Source of the DNA: Conoideocrella luteorostrata
Taxonomy: Eukaryota > Ascomycota > Sordariomycetes > Hypocreales > Clavicipitaceae
DNA: 64,000 nucleotides
NCBI GenBank assembly: GCA_032433595.1
Contig: JASWJB010000165.1
Span: 29,114 to 93,113, forward strand
Direction of reading: 5' to 3'
Both the position numbers and the translations under genes were made by a program. Of the stretch, positions 45,900 to 57,189 are shown piece by piece. The notes below the pieces were generated by a model. It saw only the letters and a list, made by a program, of their open reading frames with translations, did no database searches and was not told the origin of the DNA. Position 1 is the stretch's first letter. Every line of letters starts with the position of its first letter.

Positions 45900-46777
45900 A
45901 TGTAATTAAATCCGCAGCTGGGGGGTAGGTGCCTCCATAGACCCTCTTTCTTGCGCTACGCCTGCTCCTTCCTTCCACATTTTTGCTTCGTTGAAGTCTC
46001 ACATTTTTTCAGTGTCAGAACCCTGGTAAAACCTCATTCTCCACTATCGTCATGCCCAGCTCGGTCGTCCCCATGGGTTCGTTTCATTTTATTGTATAGT
46101 CTTCATAGGGCTCGGGCATGTTCGTCTCGCCCAGCATCACAACTAACTATTTCGGAGATCTGGATAGCCTGATTGTCAACCTTTCTTCTACATACGACTG
46201 CGATTTTACTCTAAACAGTCATCATACTACAGATGGTGCTCATTCACACACTGCACCTACTCATGTTGTATTGGGCATCCAACTCTTCCCTACCGGCTGC
46301 CTCTCCAAAGATTTCGCGCTCTCGTCTGATTACTTGCGCCAGCAGAAGATTAGCCTGTACGAGATTGCACCAGCTCTACGACCAGGTCTTTAGTAGCACT
46401 CGGACTCATTAGTAGTAGTTTGTTTGGCTACGGAGGCACGCCACCCAATGACAAGGTCCTGACGAAGGACGCATCCTGTAGCTCAAACATCGTTGGTCAC
46501 GATCTGGTCAGCCCCAGACGCCTGACGCACAAGTACCGGCACAATTACATGAGAAGTGTACTCCATATACTACTCACCTCGAGTCTCATATTGGTTGCTA
46601 AAGGACGAACCGTCGACGGAAATCTCACTGCTCACTTCTCGTTTCTCCTATCAGACCCATTTGACCCTTCCGCCTGAAAACTGCTCCGTACTCCTCCTTC
46701 TTTTCCCATTTCTATTTTTTGCCTACAGTTGAAGGCCCATTTTCGCTACCTTCGCTACTATTAAGTCATACCATAGT

Positions 46778-46793
46778 TACGGAGTACTCCGTA
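46778..46793. repeat. Perfect 16-bp palindrome TACGGAGTACTCCGTA
   Basis: Identical to the copies at 2991 and 39875; intergenic. Confidence 0.85.
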
Positions 46794-48340
46794 CCGACAT
46801 GTATCTTCGCCATCTACCCCAAACGGCTGTCAGGAGGCTGTGAAACCCCAGACCGTGTGTGCGACTCAAAGCCGCTACTGCCGCTTTCAACGGTCACAAC
46901 GCTTTTTTAATTTTTCAATCTGCGTGTCACCAGAGAGTCCAGGCGCAAGTCGCTTCGCAAGGTTCAGCTGCTTATATCGCATATCTGGTAGCATGGTTTT
47001 TCTCTTTCGCTGACTTGCGTTATCGAATTGGCCGCTTTCGGACTCACACAAATACTAAAGCTCTCACATCAACAATTCCGGAGACCTTGGTGCATATGAA
47101 GACTCTACCAAGTTAATGAGCATTTATCTGCTCCGTACTGTCGCATCAGGTTCAGCCTCAGAGTTTCCAGGGCTTTCAGGGCTTCCAGGGCTTCCAGACC
47201 AGCTTCTAAATCAATAGCTACGCCCCGAAACCTCGGACGCGTGAACCATAACATCTCCGCAAACATCCTTGCCCAACAAGGGCCTCCTGCCTCTCTCACC
47301 ATCCAAGCATTCACGGATATTAAGCGCCCGCCACCCTCCAATAATTTCATCCACGTCTTACGCTGTTAGCCGACTGCGTGACCTATCTCGGCGCTTCCGC
47401 CAGCGTTTTCACATCGGCATTGGGCAATTGAAACACTGGACAATCTCCGGTTCCTGCATCAATTCTAACATGCAATGGTCTCTCCGTGTTTCAGTATCAC
47501 CGACCACTTAAAGATCCAGCTCGGAAGCAAGTCGAAGGAAATAACAGCGTTCAGCACGGAATAACTATTTCGGTAGGAATAATCCCCCTTCTTGATAGTT
47601 GCCAATAGCAACCACACGTATCGTATCGAAGCAGAAGCCCTGCAAATATTTTTCTCCTTCATCATCATGGACCCTTCGACAACTCTTATAACGTTTTTAC
47701 TGTGAGTAATGTCCTGTGTACATAACTACAGGTCTCGTATTTTACTTCTATTCCCAACGTTTGATGACAAGTTTTCTTATTCTGCCCTTTTTTTTGTCCA
47801 GTTACTTTTGACGCCTTTGCAAGTGCTCTGCAATTGAACATGAACACTCCTGTGCCACTGTGTTTTACGCTCATTTTGCACCATTCCCAAGCCCTGTCTC
47901 GCTCTCAGCTATCCGTCCCTTGGGCAGGCTATTGCGCATTGTGAAATTGGCTTGTTCTCTTCAGAGTGTCAGCCAATTCTAATTCAATTAGGTGCTTCCT
48001 CATTTCAAAGGATTTTGCTTTTCATAGGTACATTTTGTTATTCCACTGACCTTTACATGCGATGATGTCTTAATAATCGCATTGTGCTCATCAGCGAACC
48101 TGAGTTTTGACTTCTTGCAACACCATGATCCAGGGCAAAAGCCCCAGCCCGTCGATCATGGACACATTCCTTCAGTGTTTTCTTGGGGCTGCACCATCTA
48201 ATTTGGCCAGACTTATCTATTTCTTCCAGTTTTCAAACGACGATATGTAGCTAACGCAACGAGCTTATAGTGAGACAGATCCGTCAGTCAAATCAGTACA
48301 GCTAATTGGCTCATGGGATAATTTTTCCACGTGGTATACA

Positions 48341-49754
48341 ATGAGGAATGATACGCGGCGCGGGCGAGGTCAGTGGAGAGGCTGTTATTCATTTAAAGGT
48401 ATCTCTTCTCGCGATGAGCGTCCAACCTACCGGCCAACAAGGAGTGGAGGCTTGAAAATGGGCGGCACTTATTACTATTACGTTAGTGTCCTGAACCAAG
48501 TCTGTAACGGTTTCAGTGCTTTAATGCTTATGCTCGTTCACATAGTACGAAGTTGATGGCTCAATAGAAACATACGACCCTGCTCAACCTTCGACAACAG
48601 CATGTCCTTATCTACCCGGCCAGACGGTAAATACTCTATATGTACCCGTGGAGCAGACATTGAGGCATCGCAGCGCTTCCGTCAGCTCACTTCGTCAAGA
48701 ATCATACATGATTATGGACCCCGATGGCAGGTTTGTGACTCCAGTGCCACCGCCAACAATCAATGGGAGTCCTACCATTCGACGCTTGGGATCGGCATCG
48801 TCTTTGCTATACGGTCGACCAACCAGTCAGTCTGGATCTGTTGGTCCTTCTTGGAAGCGTTTTTTTGGGTGGGAGGCGAATCTGAAAACGGAGAGACAAG
48901 CTACTGCTTGTATCAGCCGCGAAGTTGACATATCTCCGTTTAGATTTCAATTACCGGACAGTACACCACACTCAATGGACGAGCGACGAACCAGGGATAT
49001 TTCACCAGAGTCACTGAGACGATTTCTCATAGATGATCCTCCCCTTCCTCCAGATCCTACCATGAGCTATCTATCCGTCTTGGATATTCCAACTGAGCTT
49101 GCTGAGGAAGTGGACGACGAAGTGGACGACGATGATGACGATAGCTTCGCCACATCTGCCATTTCGGAAACTCAAGTTTTGAGGACAAGGCTCTCGCCTC
49201 CTCCTTGTCAAAGATCGGTTTGCACAGACTTAGCGCCGCCGTCTGATACTCACTCTAGTTCTTTGACCCTCACTATTCGATCTACAACAGACCAACGCGC
49301 TATTCATGACCAAACAATCGACGCCCCGTCCGATATTACTCAACTGCCAAAGCTGGATGCTGCAACTGATGCTAGTCAAAGTAATTGGTCACCGACAACG
49401 TCATCAAGCATATTTACCACACCGATTTCTCCCCAATCCCTCACGGATGAGCGTTCTTGCTTTTATGATTCAAACGACGATGATGATGTCCTATCAAGCG
49501 CTGATGGAGAGTGCTTATTTTACAACCCTCACCAAAACATGCCCATTGAGGAGATATTTAAGGGTTATAGTTTACCACGACATAGTGGGGAGGACAAAGC
49601 TGTGGACTCTTCTAGTCCTGGAAAGTCTGGTCGCGAACCGGACATGGCCATTAGTGGGATGAGCTTTCTCTGTGGACCAATTGACACTGGCTTAGACGAC
49701 TTTGTCAGCGAACTTGGACTTATAGCTGAGGTCATTGGCAGCAAGCACAACTAA
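48341..49754 (+). CDS. Hypothetical acidic, Ser-rich fungal protein with YYYYY motif
   Basis: I do not recognise a function. Two exons (48341-48481 and 48546-49754) give about 449 residues. The intron joins GLKMGGTYYYY to YEVDGSIETYD, then PYLPGQTVNTLYVPVEQTLR and RHRSASVSSLRQESYMIMDP, a layout I associate with a conserved but uncharacterised Pezizomycotina family. An acidic run (EVDDEVDDDDDDSF) lies near the middle. Ser- and Thr-rich stretches fill most of the rest. The C-terminus is hydrophobic-acidic (GLDDFVSELGLIAEVIGSKH). No membrane span, zinc finger or enzyme motif is seen. The start is uncertain: ATG 48341 opens the frame, but a further upstream exon is possible. Confidence 0.7.
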
Positions 49755-50603
49755 ATTTGTGTTTATCAGGGTGGTTCTGCTTATCCATATCTTCATGTTC
49801 AACCTTATCGCTTGGCGTTCTGGCGTCGCCGATTTTGGCGCAGGTGATGATAATCAGCATCCACGAAGAGGGTAGATCGGTGTAATTGTCATCCTGAAGC
49901 ATATTAGTTATTTGCAAGGGTCTCAGGCAGCAAGGTCTACACTATTCTGGCGTGAAGACGGCATGGGGTTTTTTTTGGAAGCGTACATCTTCTCCCACAT
50001 TCTGGCTTTGAACAGGTTTATAAACGGCAGGCATAGAGGACTTCTGATACCCCGTATTTTCTGGCTACTGGCTTGAGCAGAAAATAAGAGAGCAGTTGCA
50101 AAACATGATATACGAACCAAATGTATCTATTGGGCTTGGTCTGGCGAGAGACCTGAGACAAAGCTTGTTTCGAGGTACCCATTAGAATACCCGTGTCTTA
50201 GCTGGCTGAAGGAACAGGGGAATAGAAATCTAATGCCGGCTTTGGTCGTCGGAACGATCCATTCATCGTCTTAAACGAAACAGTGAAATTAAATAAAATT
50301 AACGCATGAGTGTAGTCTGCAGCTCCCAACACTAAACGACCTAACGACCTAACGACATTGAAGTTTGAGGTATAATATCTTGTTTGAATGCCGACCTATA
50401 TGACGAGCAGACCAGTGAGTCATACACATGTCTGGCTCTTTCATTCTTTTAAAATCTCCGTTTCTGTGAACGGAGGGTGCATGTATCCAATTTTTAGTTT
50501 GAGGCCATCTACAATATATGTACGTGGTTATTTGATGCTAGTTCCTTCATCATGCCTTACAGTCAATCTACAATGCTTCGCTCATGGGTTATGCAGTGTT
50601 TTA
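49755..50603. other. Convergent intergenic region
   Basis: About 850 bases between the acidic protein gene (+) and SWC2 (-). It contains three direct copies of CTAACGAC-like sequence near 50335-50355. I see no gene. Confidence 0.55.
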
Positions 50604-53206
50604 TTATGGTGCGGCGACTTGAGGCGCGTCATGAGTGTTAGCTCTTTGACCGGTCTTTGCGTTTTGCTCCAAGGATGTCGCTCCGCATGGAGACGCAGTG
50701 ATGCCATCATCACCTAGCATTTTTTTTGCTGGCACGTTCTTCTGCTTCTGTTCAGAACGTACTCCATGCTTGACCTGCTCCGCATTGGTGGTCGAAGTGT
50801 CTTTTGGATTCCCATTGCCAGGGTTGATAAATCGTTCCGGAACGCCTCGGGCTGCTTGTTTTTCGTTACCAACCCATGCACCAACAAGGCGACTCCAGTT
50901 ATAGTCGCCGTGGTAAAGGCGTTGCAGTTCTTTGTATGCATGCATATTGTGGAAAGGGAGACCGGTTTTAGGGTCTTGGTATCGCGCCATGTGGTTGGTA
51001 ATGACGCAAGTCGGTGCTTGAGAAGGCTCTATTTTGGATGTTAGAGCAATAATTACATCTGGAGCTGATTTGGTGGTTGGGCACTTATCGAGAATGTTCA
51101 AAATGACCTTTATTGGGGAAGAGAAAAGTGATTCTACTTACTGGCTAGTTTTGTCATTTTGCGACCGAAGAGAATCTGTGTTTGGATGGTCTTATCCCGT
51201 ATGGCGAATTCGTTGAAGTTCTGGTATATGATGCCATTACGAGTTGCATTCATGTCACGTGGTGGCTCTGATGCCTTTGGGGCTGTGGACTCTCTCTGGC
51301 TCTCGTCCTTACTGCTAGCAGCCGTGTCGTTCTGAGGAAACTGAGTAGAGGGTGCTGTTTTGAGATCAATATCCATGGGTATTATTACTCTCTGTGGTGC
51401 GGCCGGCTCTGACTGTGATACTCGTGAATGTTCCGTCACGCTGATGGCTCCTGGTGCCAAATGCGGCAACTGGATCACGCTCGGCGTTGCTAACACGTAT
51501 GAGTCGGAGATATCTGACGGAGAAGAGTCTTCCATGTCCGTTCGAGGAGGAGGGGCGAGCACGGGCGCGACAAGAACGCTTGATAATTTTGGGTCGGGTA
51601 GTCTAGATAGGCCAGACGGCACTGCTAGAGGACTGAGGAATGATGGGGGTGGAGGTGGCGGCGCTGCCAATCCACTTTGTGAATGAGATGGAAGAGAAAT
51701 GGAAGTAGGAGACTTGGGGATGGCAGCAGTTAAATGAGATTCGTCGTCTGCGGGAAGAGGAGTTGGCAGCTGGGATGAAATAGCCTCTTGTTGATCCGTA
51801 CCCTCCACAGCCTTGACCGTACTTGACATGTTGATGTTCGTGTTGTAGAGTCCTTCTGACTGCCCGCTATTGTCGTTGCTATTTGAATGGCTCTTAGCCT
51901 CTTGTTGTTCTGACGGTACTTGAGTCTCTGCAGTAGGTGGTCCTTCTGTAGAGACGGACTTATTTGCCAATGGTTGAGGTTCTGGGATTGTCTTGGTCTC
52001 CAGATGTTCATTTTCTCTATCTGTGGGGATTTTATCCGCCGTATTGTGCTCAGTCACTCCTACGTCTGATGATCTGACATTTACAGCTGGAGAAAGTTTG
52101 GTAGGACGTTGAGCTCTATGCTCACCCGCACCACCGACCGGGATGTGAACCTCGATCTGGCCGTTGTCCGTCTCTGCAACCTTTGGATTTTCATTCCCAG
52201 TGTCCGCTTTTTCGCCATCCTGTTCCTTATTGCCGTCCTTGATTTTGATTTTGCCTTTAGCCGCACCCTTGTCGATCTTTTCTCGCTTTTTTTTGGGTTT
52301 GTCCTCCACCTCTGTCACGTAAGAGCGCAATGACCGCAGCTCGATGTCATCCCACTGCCCCTTTCCGCTCCAAAATGTAATGACTGGCCCCTTGAGCGTA
52401 CGTTGGTTGAGTGCGGCAAGCCTTGCTTTACGCTCTTCTTCGCGTTGCTTCTCAGCCTCCTCCCAGCGATTGAGACTCTTGCTGTTGCGTTTCTCCACGA
52501 TTGCGGCCTCAGCTAGCCTCTCTTCTTGCGTCATGGGAGGTTTCTTCATCGCTTCTAATCGAGCCGCTTTTTTTTCCATCTGCACCAGCTGCTTGAGTCT
52601 CCTAGCCTCACGCTCAGCCATTTGTTGATGTAGCTGTTCTTTGGACAGACGGGTCGTTTTCCGGGATGAGGCACGAGTTGGCAAATCAGCTGCAGATGGT
52701 AGCCATGATGTTCTTTCCGACTTTTTCTTGGGTCGGGGTGTCGGCGCCGGAGATGCAGTTGTCGTCGGATTAATTCGGACCTTCTTTCTGAACTTTGCAG
52801 GTACGGCTTCTTGAGCTTTCCGTTTGCGTTGGGCCGCACGCTTTGCTTTGTGTTGACGCTCGAGCTCTTTCTCGCCTTCCAAGTCATTGGCATTGGAATT
52901 ATCTTCATCTTCGGAGGAGGAGGAGGATGAGTCCATTTGCACATCAGAGCCATCTTCCTCCATGTCGGAAAACCCTTGGTCATTCTCATCCTCAGCGAAC
53001 AGGAGTTCCAAATCAGAGTCGGGCTCTTCGTTTGCAAGTATGGACTTCATGCGGTTGCCAGCTGTAGAACGCCGCTTTCGTGTCGTTGCGAGCCATTCTG
53101 TTTGTTGGGTTGGTGAGCCGCTGTCCGAGGAGCTATCGAGGTCGCTCGGCGGATCGGACAGCTGCGACGTGTCCCGATCCGACATTTTAGACTCAGATTC
53201 CATCAT
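50604..53206 (-). CDS. SWC2: SWR1-complex subunit SWC2/VPS72 (YL1 family)
   Basis: This nuclear histone chaperone recognises H2A.Z-H2B and nucleosome-free DNA for the SWR1 remodeller. Two exons (53206-51142 and 51028-50604) give about 829 residues. The N-terminal YL1 domain has the expected order: TRKRRSTAGNRMKSIL, the acidic H2A.Z-binding region (PDSDLELLFAEDENDQGFSD), a basic stretch, SSRKTTRLSKEQLHQQMAER, then LRSLRSYVTEVEDKPKKKRE-like residues near WSGKGQWDDIELRSL. A long Ser/Pro-rich linker follows. The YL1_C domain spans the intron: CVITNHMARYQDPKTGLPFH and NMHAYKELQRLYHGDYNWS. Two ATG codons open the frame at 53206 and 53203; another is at 53185. The gene is tandem with ATG15, about 800 bases away. 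Confidence 0.92.
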
Positions 53207-54000
53207 AGATGAATTTTTATGAGTAAAGGGGAGATCTTGCGCTGTTGGCTAAGTCGCTGTGACAGCTAAGCTACATTTGCATCGCTGGGTTTCGAAGATG
53301 GATCCGATCAAGCAATTTGGCAAACAGGTGCAGAGTGCGAGTACAAATGTGTCGCGTTCCGCCAGCGGGGCCAAGCTGAAATCACAACGTCCGTCACTTT
53401 GCGCTCTCATGTGACTTCCGCGCTCTTTCCATTCTCCCTACTTCATAAAATCGTAAACATGCATAAGTAAACGCCCGCTTATTCTGCACGTCTCCTCATG
53501 ATTATAGATCAATCAGCAAAGCAACACTCATCACGTAGCAATAATAGTTAGGCAGTCTGTATCATGTAATATAGAGAACAAAATTAGTAAGCATTCGCAG
53601 TCTTCGATTGCTAAAAAAGTGTCGGAACCTTCTATCAATGTTGCAAAGATCTTGTATATGCAATATATTCCAACGCCTATCGCTGTTCACAAATCCAAAT
53701 GTCATACTGTAAAGTACTAAGCTAACAACAGCTGAAAAGCAAAAAAGCATTTAACGAAAAAAAAAGTGCAGAGGTGGATGCAATCGGTGGGAACAACGGA
53801 TCAGCCCATAGTCCATAGACTAGACCCGGAGTACGCGATGCTAGAAAGTGCCCAGAACCCGAACAGTTTCATACTACATTCAACCAGGCTGGAGACATTC
53901 GGACATGATGTATTCAACAAGCAAAACATACAAACGATAATAACTCGCTACAACGTAACTGCAGGTTTAGTTCCGGATGCGCGAGTCTTCGTCGCAAGCT
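53207..54000. other. Intergenic region between ATG15 and SWC2
   Basis: About 790 bases, holding the SWC2 promoter and the ATG15 3' UTR. It is AT-rich between 53450 and 53770. I see no gene. Confidence 0.55.
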
Positions 54001-55914
54001 CTACATTTCATCTGAAATGAAGTCGTCCGACTCGTAGTGTTCCCATTCTTTGCATAGTCCTATCCAACTACGGTGTTGGCATTTGCCCTTTGCTGGGGCG
54101 GTACTTGTTGGCGTCACTTCCGGCTGTGTTGTAGTCGGACCACTGGTGATTGAAGGCCGTGCGATAGTACTAGGCAATGAGGTCGTTGCGCTCGCTTCGT
54201 CGTCCCAGCAACCCCAAAACTTGCCAGGAGTTTCGCAGGTCGTTGTTGCTGGAGTGCTTGATGTGACCAAATCTGAGGTCGTCGTAACCTGTACGGTCGT
54301 GGTTGTTTTATCCTTACAACCAAACCAGCCCGGCGTTTTGCAAGTTGAAGTAGACAATGATGTCATTGTGGTAGTTGTAGCGGAGACCATGGTCGTCGTC
54401 TTGTCGAGACAACCCCACCAGCCGGGAGTCTGGCAGGTGGTAGTACGTGTTCGTGTGCGTGTTGTCGTTGACGATGTTGACGTGGTTGTGGTGTCTGTAC
54501 CGTTGCTCTTGTACATTTTCCATTGAGCGCAATCACGGCATTCGGGGGTCAAAGAGCATTCTGGAACATCGTCATACTTCAGTATGACATCAGATATGAC
54601 AGCACGAATCTTATGAGTTCCAATTCCCACACGCCAGCCTTTGTCCGCAACGACATCGTACACGCATTCACTGCCCGTGTGGCACGCGGTCTCCAGCGCA
54701 TAACCAGCAAAGGAGCAAGATGCAGTAGCACCATTGCAAGTACCGATATAAATTGGATCAGCTGTGTGGCCAAAGTGATAAGCACCAGTATTCTCTCTTC
54801 TTTGAGGAGCGTCTGGATCAGCGCCTGGCGGAATTGGTAAGCCAAGCCGAGTAGCAGCCAAAGCCTCAGGGACGGCCTCAAAAGTGACGACAGGCAAGCC
54901 GTACGTTAGACCTAGTAATGAACTGATAGCACCGCCTAGTGAGTGTCCAACGATCCAGATGGTAGAGTTAGGATATCGTTCGGTAACGTTGGAATAGAGC
55001 TCGCGGGCGGCGCCATAGTATCGATTTTCTTCTCTTAAGGCTTTGGAGACACAGGTATTGTTACAAGAATATGTCCCCGTTGCGCAATCGCAGACCTGGT
55101 GCCAGGTCCACTGTCCTTGTTGTGCGCAGCAACAACTGAAGAACAAGTTATCGTTAATCTTGTCATTTGTCGTTGTGCCATCTCCGTCGAATACGGCTGG
55201 AGACGTCCCCTTGAGTCCAATGACGACAGTCGAGTTGTTGTCATCGGCCCAAATATGTCCACGTAGTCCATCGCCTTGCCATCCAAAGTCAGCACTTCGG
55301 TTGAAAGGCTCCCCAACCTCCTCCCAATCAGGACGTTCGTCCGTCTCAACATAGGCATCAGCGGCCATATAAGCCAAGCTAAGAATGGTACCCTTGTCCG
55401 TGATATCTGGAGAGGGAATCTCGTCCATCGTCCATGCTGATAGGTCAAGTACAGCAGCATATCCTTCCTGGCGGGCATGGGCAACTATTGGGTCTACGAC
55501 AGAAGGACGCCGATCGACCAGACGCTCGATGGCCTTGGCATGACTCCTCGCCTGCAAGTGCGGTAGTTCATGCTCGGCATGGCTATCTTCGGCGGCAAGG
55601 AATACACGAGGGGAATCGTGCGTAACATCATAACGGCGATGGAGTCGAGGATGTCGATCGATGCCATGATGATAGATGTGGCGGAGTGTGAATATATGGT
55701 CTGTTGTCTGTGGCGATTCGGGGTTGAGAGAGATGACGATGCCGGGAGGTGATAAAACATCCTGTCCTACTCTTGCATCCTGATAGGCTGCTGGCGATAT
55801 GGAAGCAATAATTGGAGAAGCAATTGTCAAGAAGGATAGGACGAAGACTGCGGTGGTCTTGCCAGCGGACGTGGTGCGCGTGAAGGCAAGAGACAGTTGG
55901 GAGCTGGATAACAT
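54001..55914 (-). CDS. ATG15: Autophagic phospholipase/lipase ATG15
   Basis: This membrane-anchored lipase breaks down autophagic and multivesicular bodies in the vacuole. A single exon codes 637 residues. A single signal-anchor lies near residues 20-40 (TAVFVLSFLTIASPIIASIS). The family signatures are intact: IWADDNNSTVVIGLKGTSPA, NDKINDNLFFSCCCAQQGQW and WIVGHSLGGAISSLLGLTYG, with nucleophile Ser325. GAYHFGHTADPIYIGTCNGA contains the candidate catalytic Asp and upstream His. Several N-x-S/T sites fit a lumenal domain. The Thr/Ser-rich tail (from about residue 475) carries three Cys-Pro-Gly modules (CQTPGWWGCLDK, CKTPGWFGCKDK, CETPGKFWGCWDD) and a fourth-like CQHRSWIGLCKEWE. Such tails are known in Pezizomycotina ATG15; what they bind is not known to me. 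Confidence 0.95.
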   Translation of the reverse strand: MLSSSQLSLAFTRTTSAGKTTAVFVLSFLTIASPIIASISPAAYQDARVGQDVLSPPGIVISLNPESPQTTDHIFTLRHIYHHGIDRHPRLHRRYDVTHDSPRVFLAAEDSHAEHELPHLQARSHAKAIERLVDRRPSVVDPIVAHARQEGYAAVLDLSAWTMDEIPSPDITDKGTILSLAYMAADAYVETDERPDWEEVGEPFNRSADFGWQGDGLRGHIWADDNNSTVVIGLKGTSPAVFDGDGTTTNDKINDNLFFSCCCAQQGQWTWHQVCDCATGTYSCNNTCVSKALREENRYYGAARELYSNVTERYPNSTIWIVGHSLGGAISSLLGLTYGLPVVTFEAVPEALAATRLGLPIPPGADPDAPQRRENTGAYHFGHTADPIYIGTCNGATASCSFAGYALETACHTGSECVYDVVADKGWRVGIGTHKIRAVISDVILKYDDVPECSLTPECRDCAQWKMYKSNGTDTTTTSTSSTTTRTRTRTTTCQTPGWWGCLDKTTTMVSATTTTMTSLSTSTCKTPGWFGCKDKTTTTVQVTTTSDLVTSSTPATTTCETPGKFWGCWDDEASATTSLPSTIARPSITSGPTTTQPEVTPTSTAPAKGKCQHRSWIGLCKEWEHYESDDFISDEM

Positions 55915-57189
55915 GGTGAACGGCCGTCACATACAGCCGCAAAGAGAGTCAGACCCATGCGAGCACGGCACGTTTTTGGATAATATTGTTCCTGTGCAAG
56001 GCCCAAAGCAAAAGTGAGAAGAGATAAATAGAGCCGACAGTCACGGTAATGCAACTCGGAGCTTTGATGATAGAAGTAAAGTAGAACCGGAGAGGCGGTA
56101 GTTAAGACAGTGGTATATGAAGGGACCACGGCGGCGGTAACGGAGCGAAGGCGCCGATGCAGTCATGGATCATGCTAGCATGGGCACGCGGCAGCCTATC
56201 GTTAGCGGAGATGGCACTTGGTATTATCGTTTGGGTGGGACGCGGATACGTGCTGGAGAGGCGAGAGGAGCTGAGGTTGGGCCATACCAGGTCTAACAGA
56301 GTTGTTAGTCACAGAATGCAACGGATGTAGCGGCTCATCAAAAAATTACAATTATTCATTACTACAGAACTTGGCACATGAATTCAAACCAACTCAAGGG
56401 CTAGTAGCTGCCGTCTCCTGCGCACTTCGGAGCATTGCAGACTCGCTGGGGCAAGTCACCATCACCCAGGTCTTGTTTGGTGCATGTGACCCGCTAGACG
56501 GCAGGGAGGGTTACTGTGGAATGGGACCTACCGTACTGCAAGTTCGTAAACTGAGTTAAATCAATCATATTAGCCTTTGATTGCGGACTACCTGAGTAAT
56601 GCAAGTTGCAAACCTGCTGACCTAGCACCTATGTAGGATGAGAGGCTAATGGTGTCCAAGTGTTTAATGCGAGGACTTTGTACTTCGTAACCCGTACTGA
56701 TGAGCGGTGGCGTGCAAAGCAAAATGCTCCACGAAAAGTTTGGCATTTAGCTAACTAGTTAGCTAACCTCGGAAGCCTGCGTGCGTCATCATCCAGTGCG
56801 GTTGAGTTCAACACTTCCCACTGGATTTACAGAGCAGTTAGTTAACTAATGCTCATTCTCTCTCCTGGAGTGCACCGCTGTGGCAGGGCACCGTCCATTG
56901 ACAGTGTTACTTACGTAAGCAAAAATCAATTTAGCTAAAGCTGGCACACGTGCGACCACACGACTTTCCAGCTTTCCAGAACAAAGCGCGTCTCTATCAG
57001 TCCTTTGAAGGCGCACTCGAGCATTGCGCGTCTCCAGATCAGCCAATCCGAGGCAGCAACGCCAACTCAGAAGAGTGAATTTGTAGCCTTGCAAATCAAT
57101 TGGAAGCACCCTAAGAGTCGTTGCTGCCTTTCTTAACATTTCATCCCTCTCTTTGTATCGAATTAGCGCTTTTGCGCACACTAGTCGAG
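55915..57189. promoter_or_regulatory. Divergent region between ATG15 and POB3
   Basis: About 1.3 kb between divergent start codons, with both promoters inside. It holds a palindrome-rich stretch at 56747-56849. The open frames (for example 56846-57199 on the minus strand) have no recognisable features. Confidence 0.5.
56747..56849. repeat. Pair of AT-rich palindromes flanking an inverted repeat
   Basis: A perfect 20-bp palindrome (TTAGCTAACTAGTTAGCTAA, 56747-56766) and a perfect 12-bp one (TTAGTTAACTAA, 56838-56849) lie about 70 bases apart. Between them is a further 8-bp inverted pair (ATCCAGTG ... CACTGGAT). The three together could be a small foldback or MITE-like element, or a set of binding sites. 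Confidence 0.6.

Larger units (their letters stand above)
42334..48340. other. Gene-poor 6-kb interval
   Basis: I find no intact gene here. The interval holds several TACGGAGTA-family sites (near 43350, 44217, 44577, 44908, 45333, 45884, 46685 and 46778). It also holds a decayed reading frame (43546-43957) and a 14-bp palindrome ACCCGTGCACGGGT near 44751. Open frames of up to 168 codons (44008-44514 and others) lack motifs and overlap on both strands. The region resembles the first 4 kb of the window in its motif content. Confidence 0.55.

Noticed and set aside
50335..50360. CTAACGAC repeats as a telomere-like tract
   Set aside because: Only about three copies and not the TTAGGG type expected in this group.
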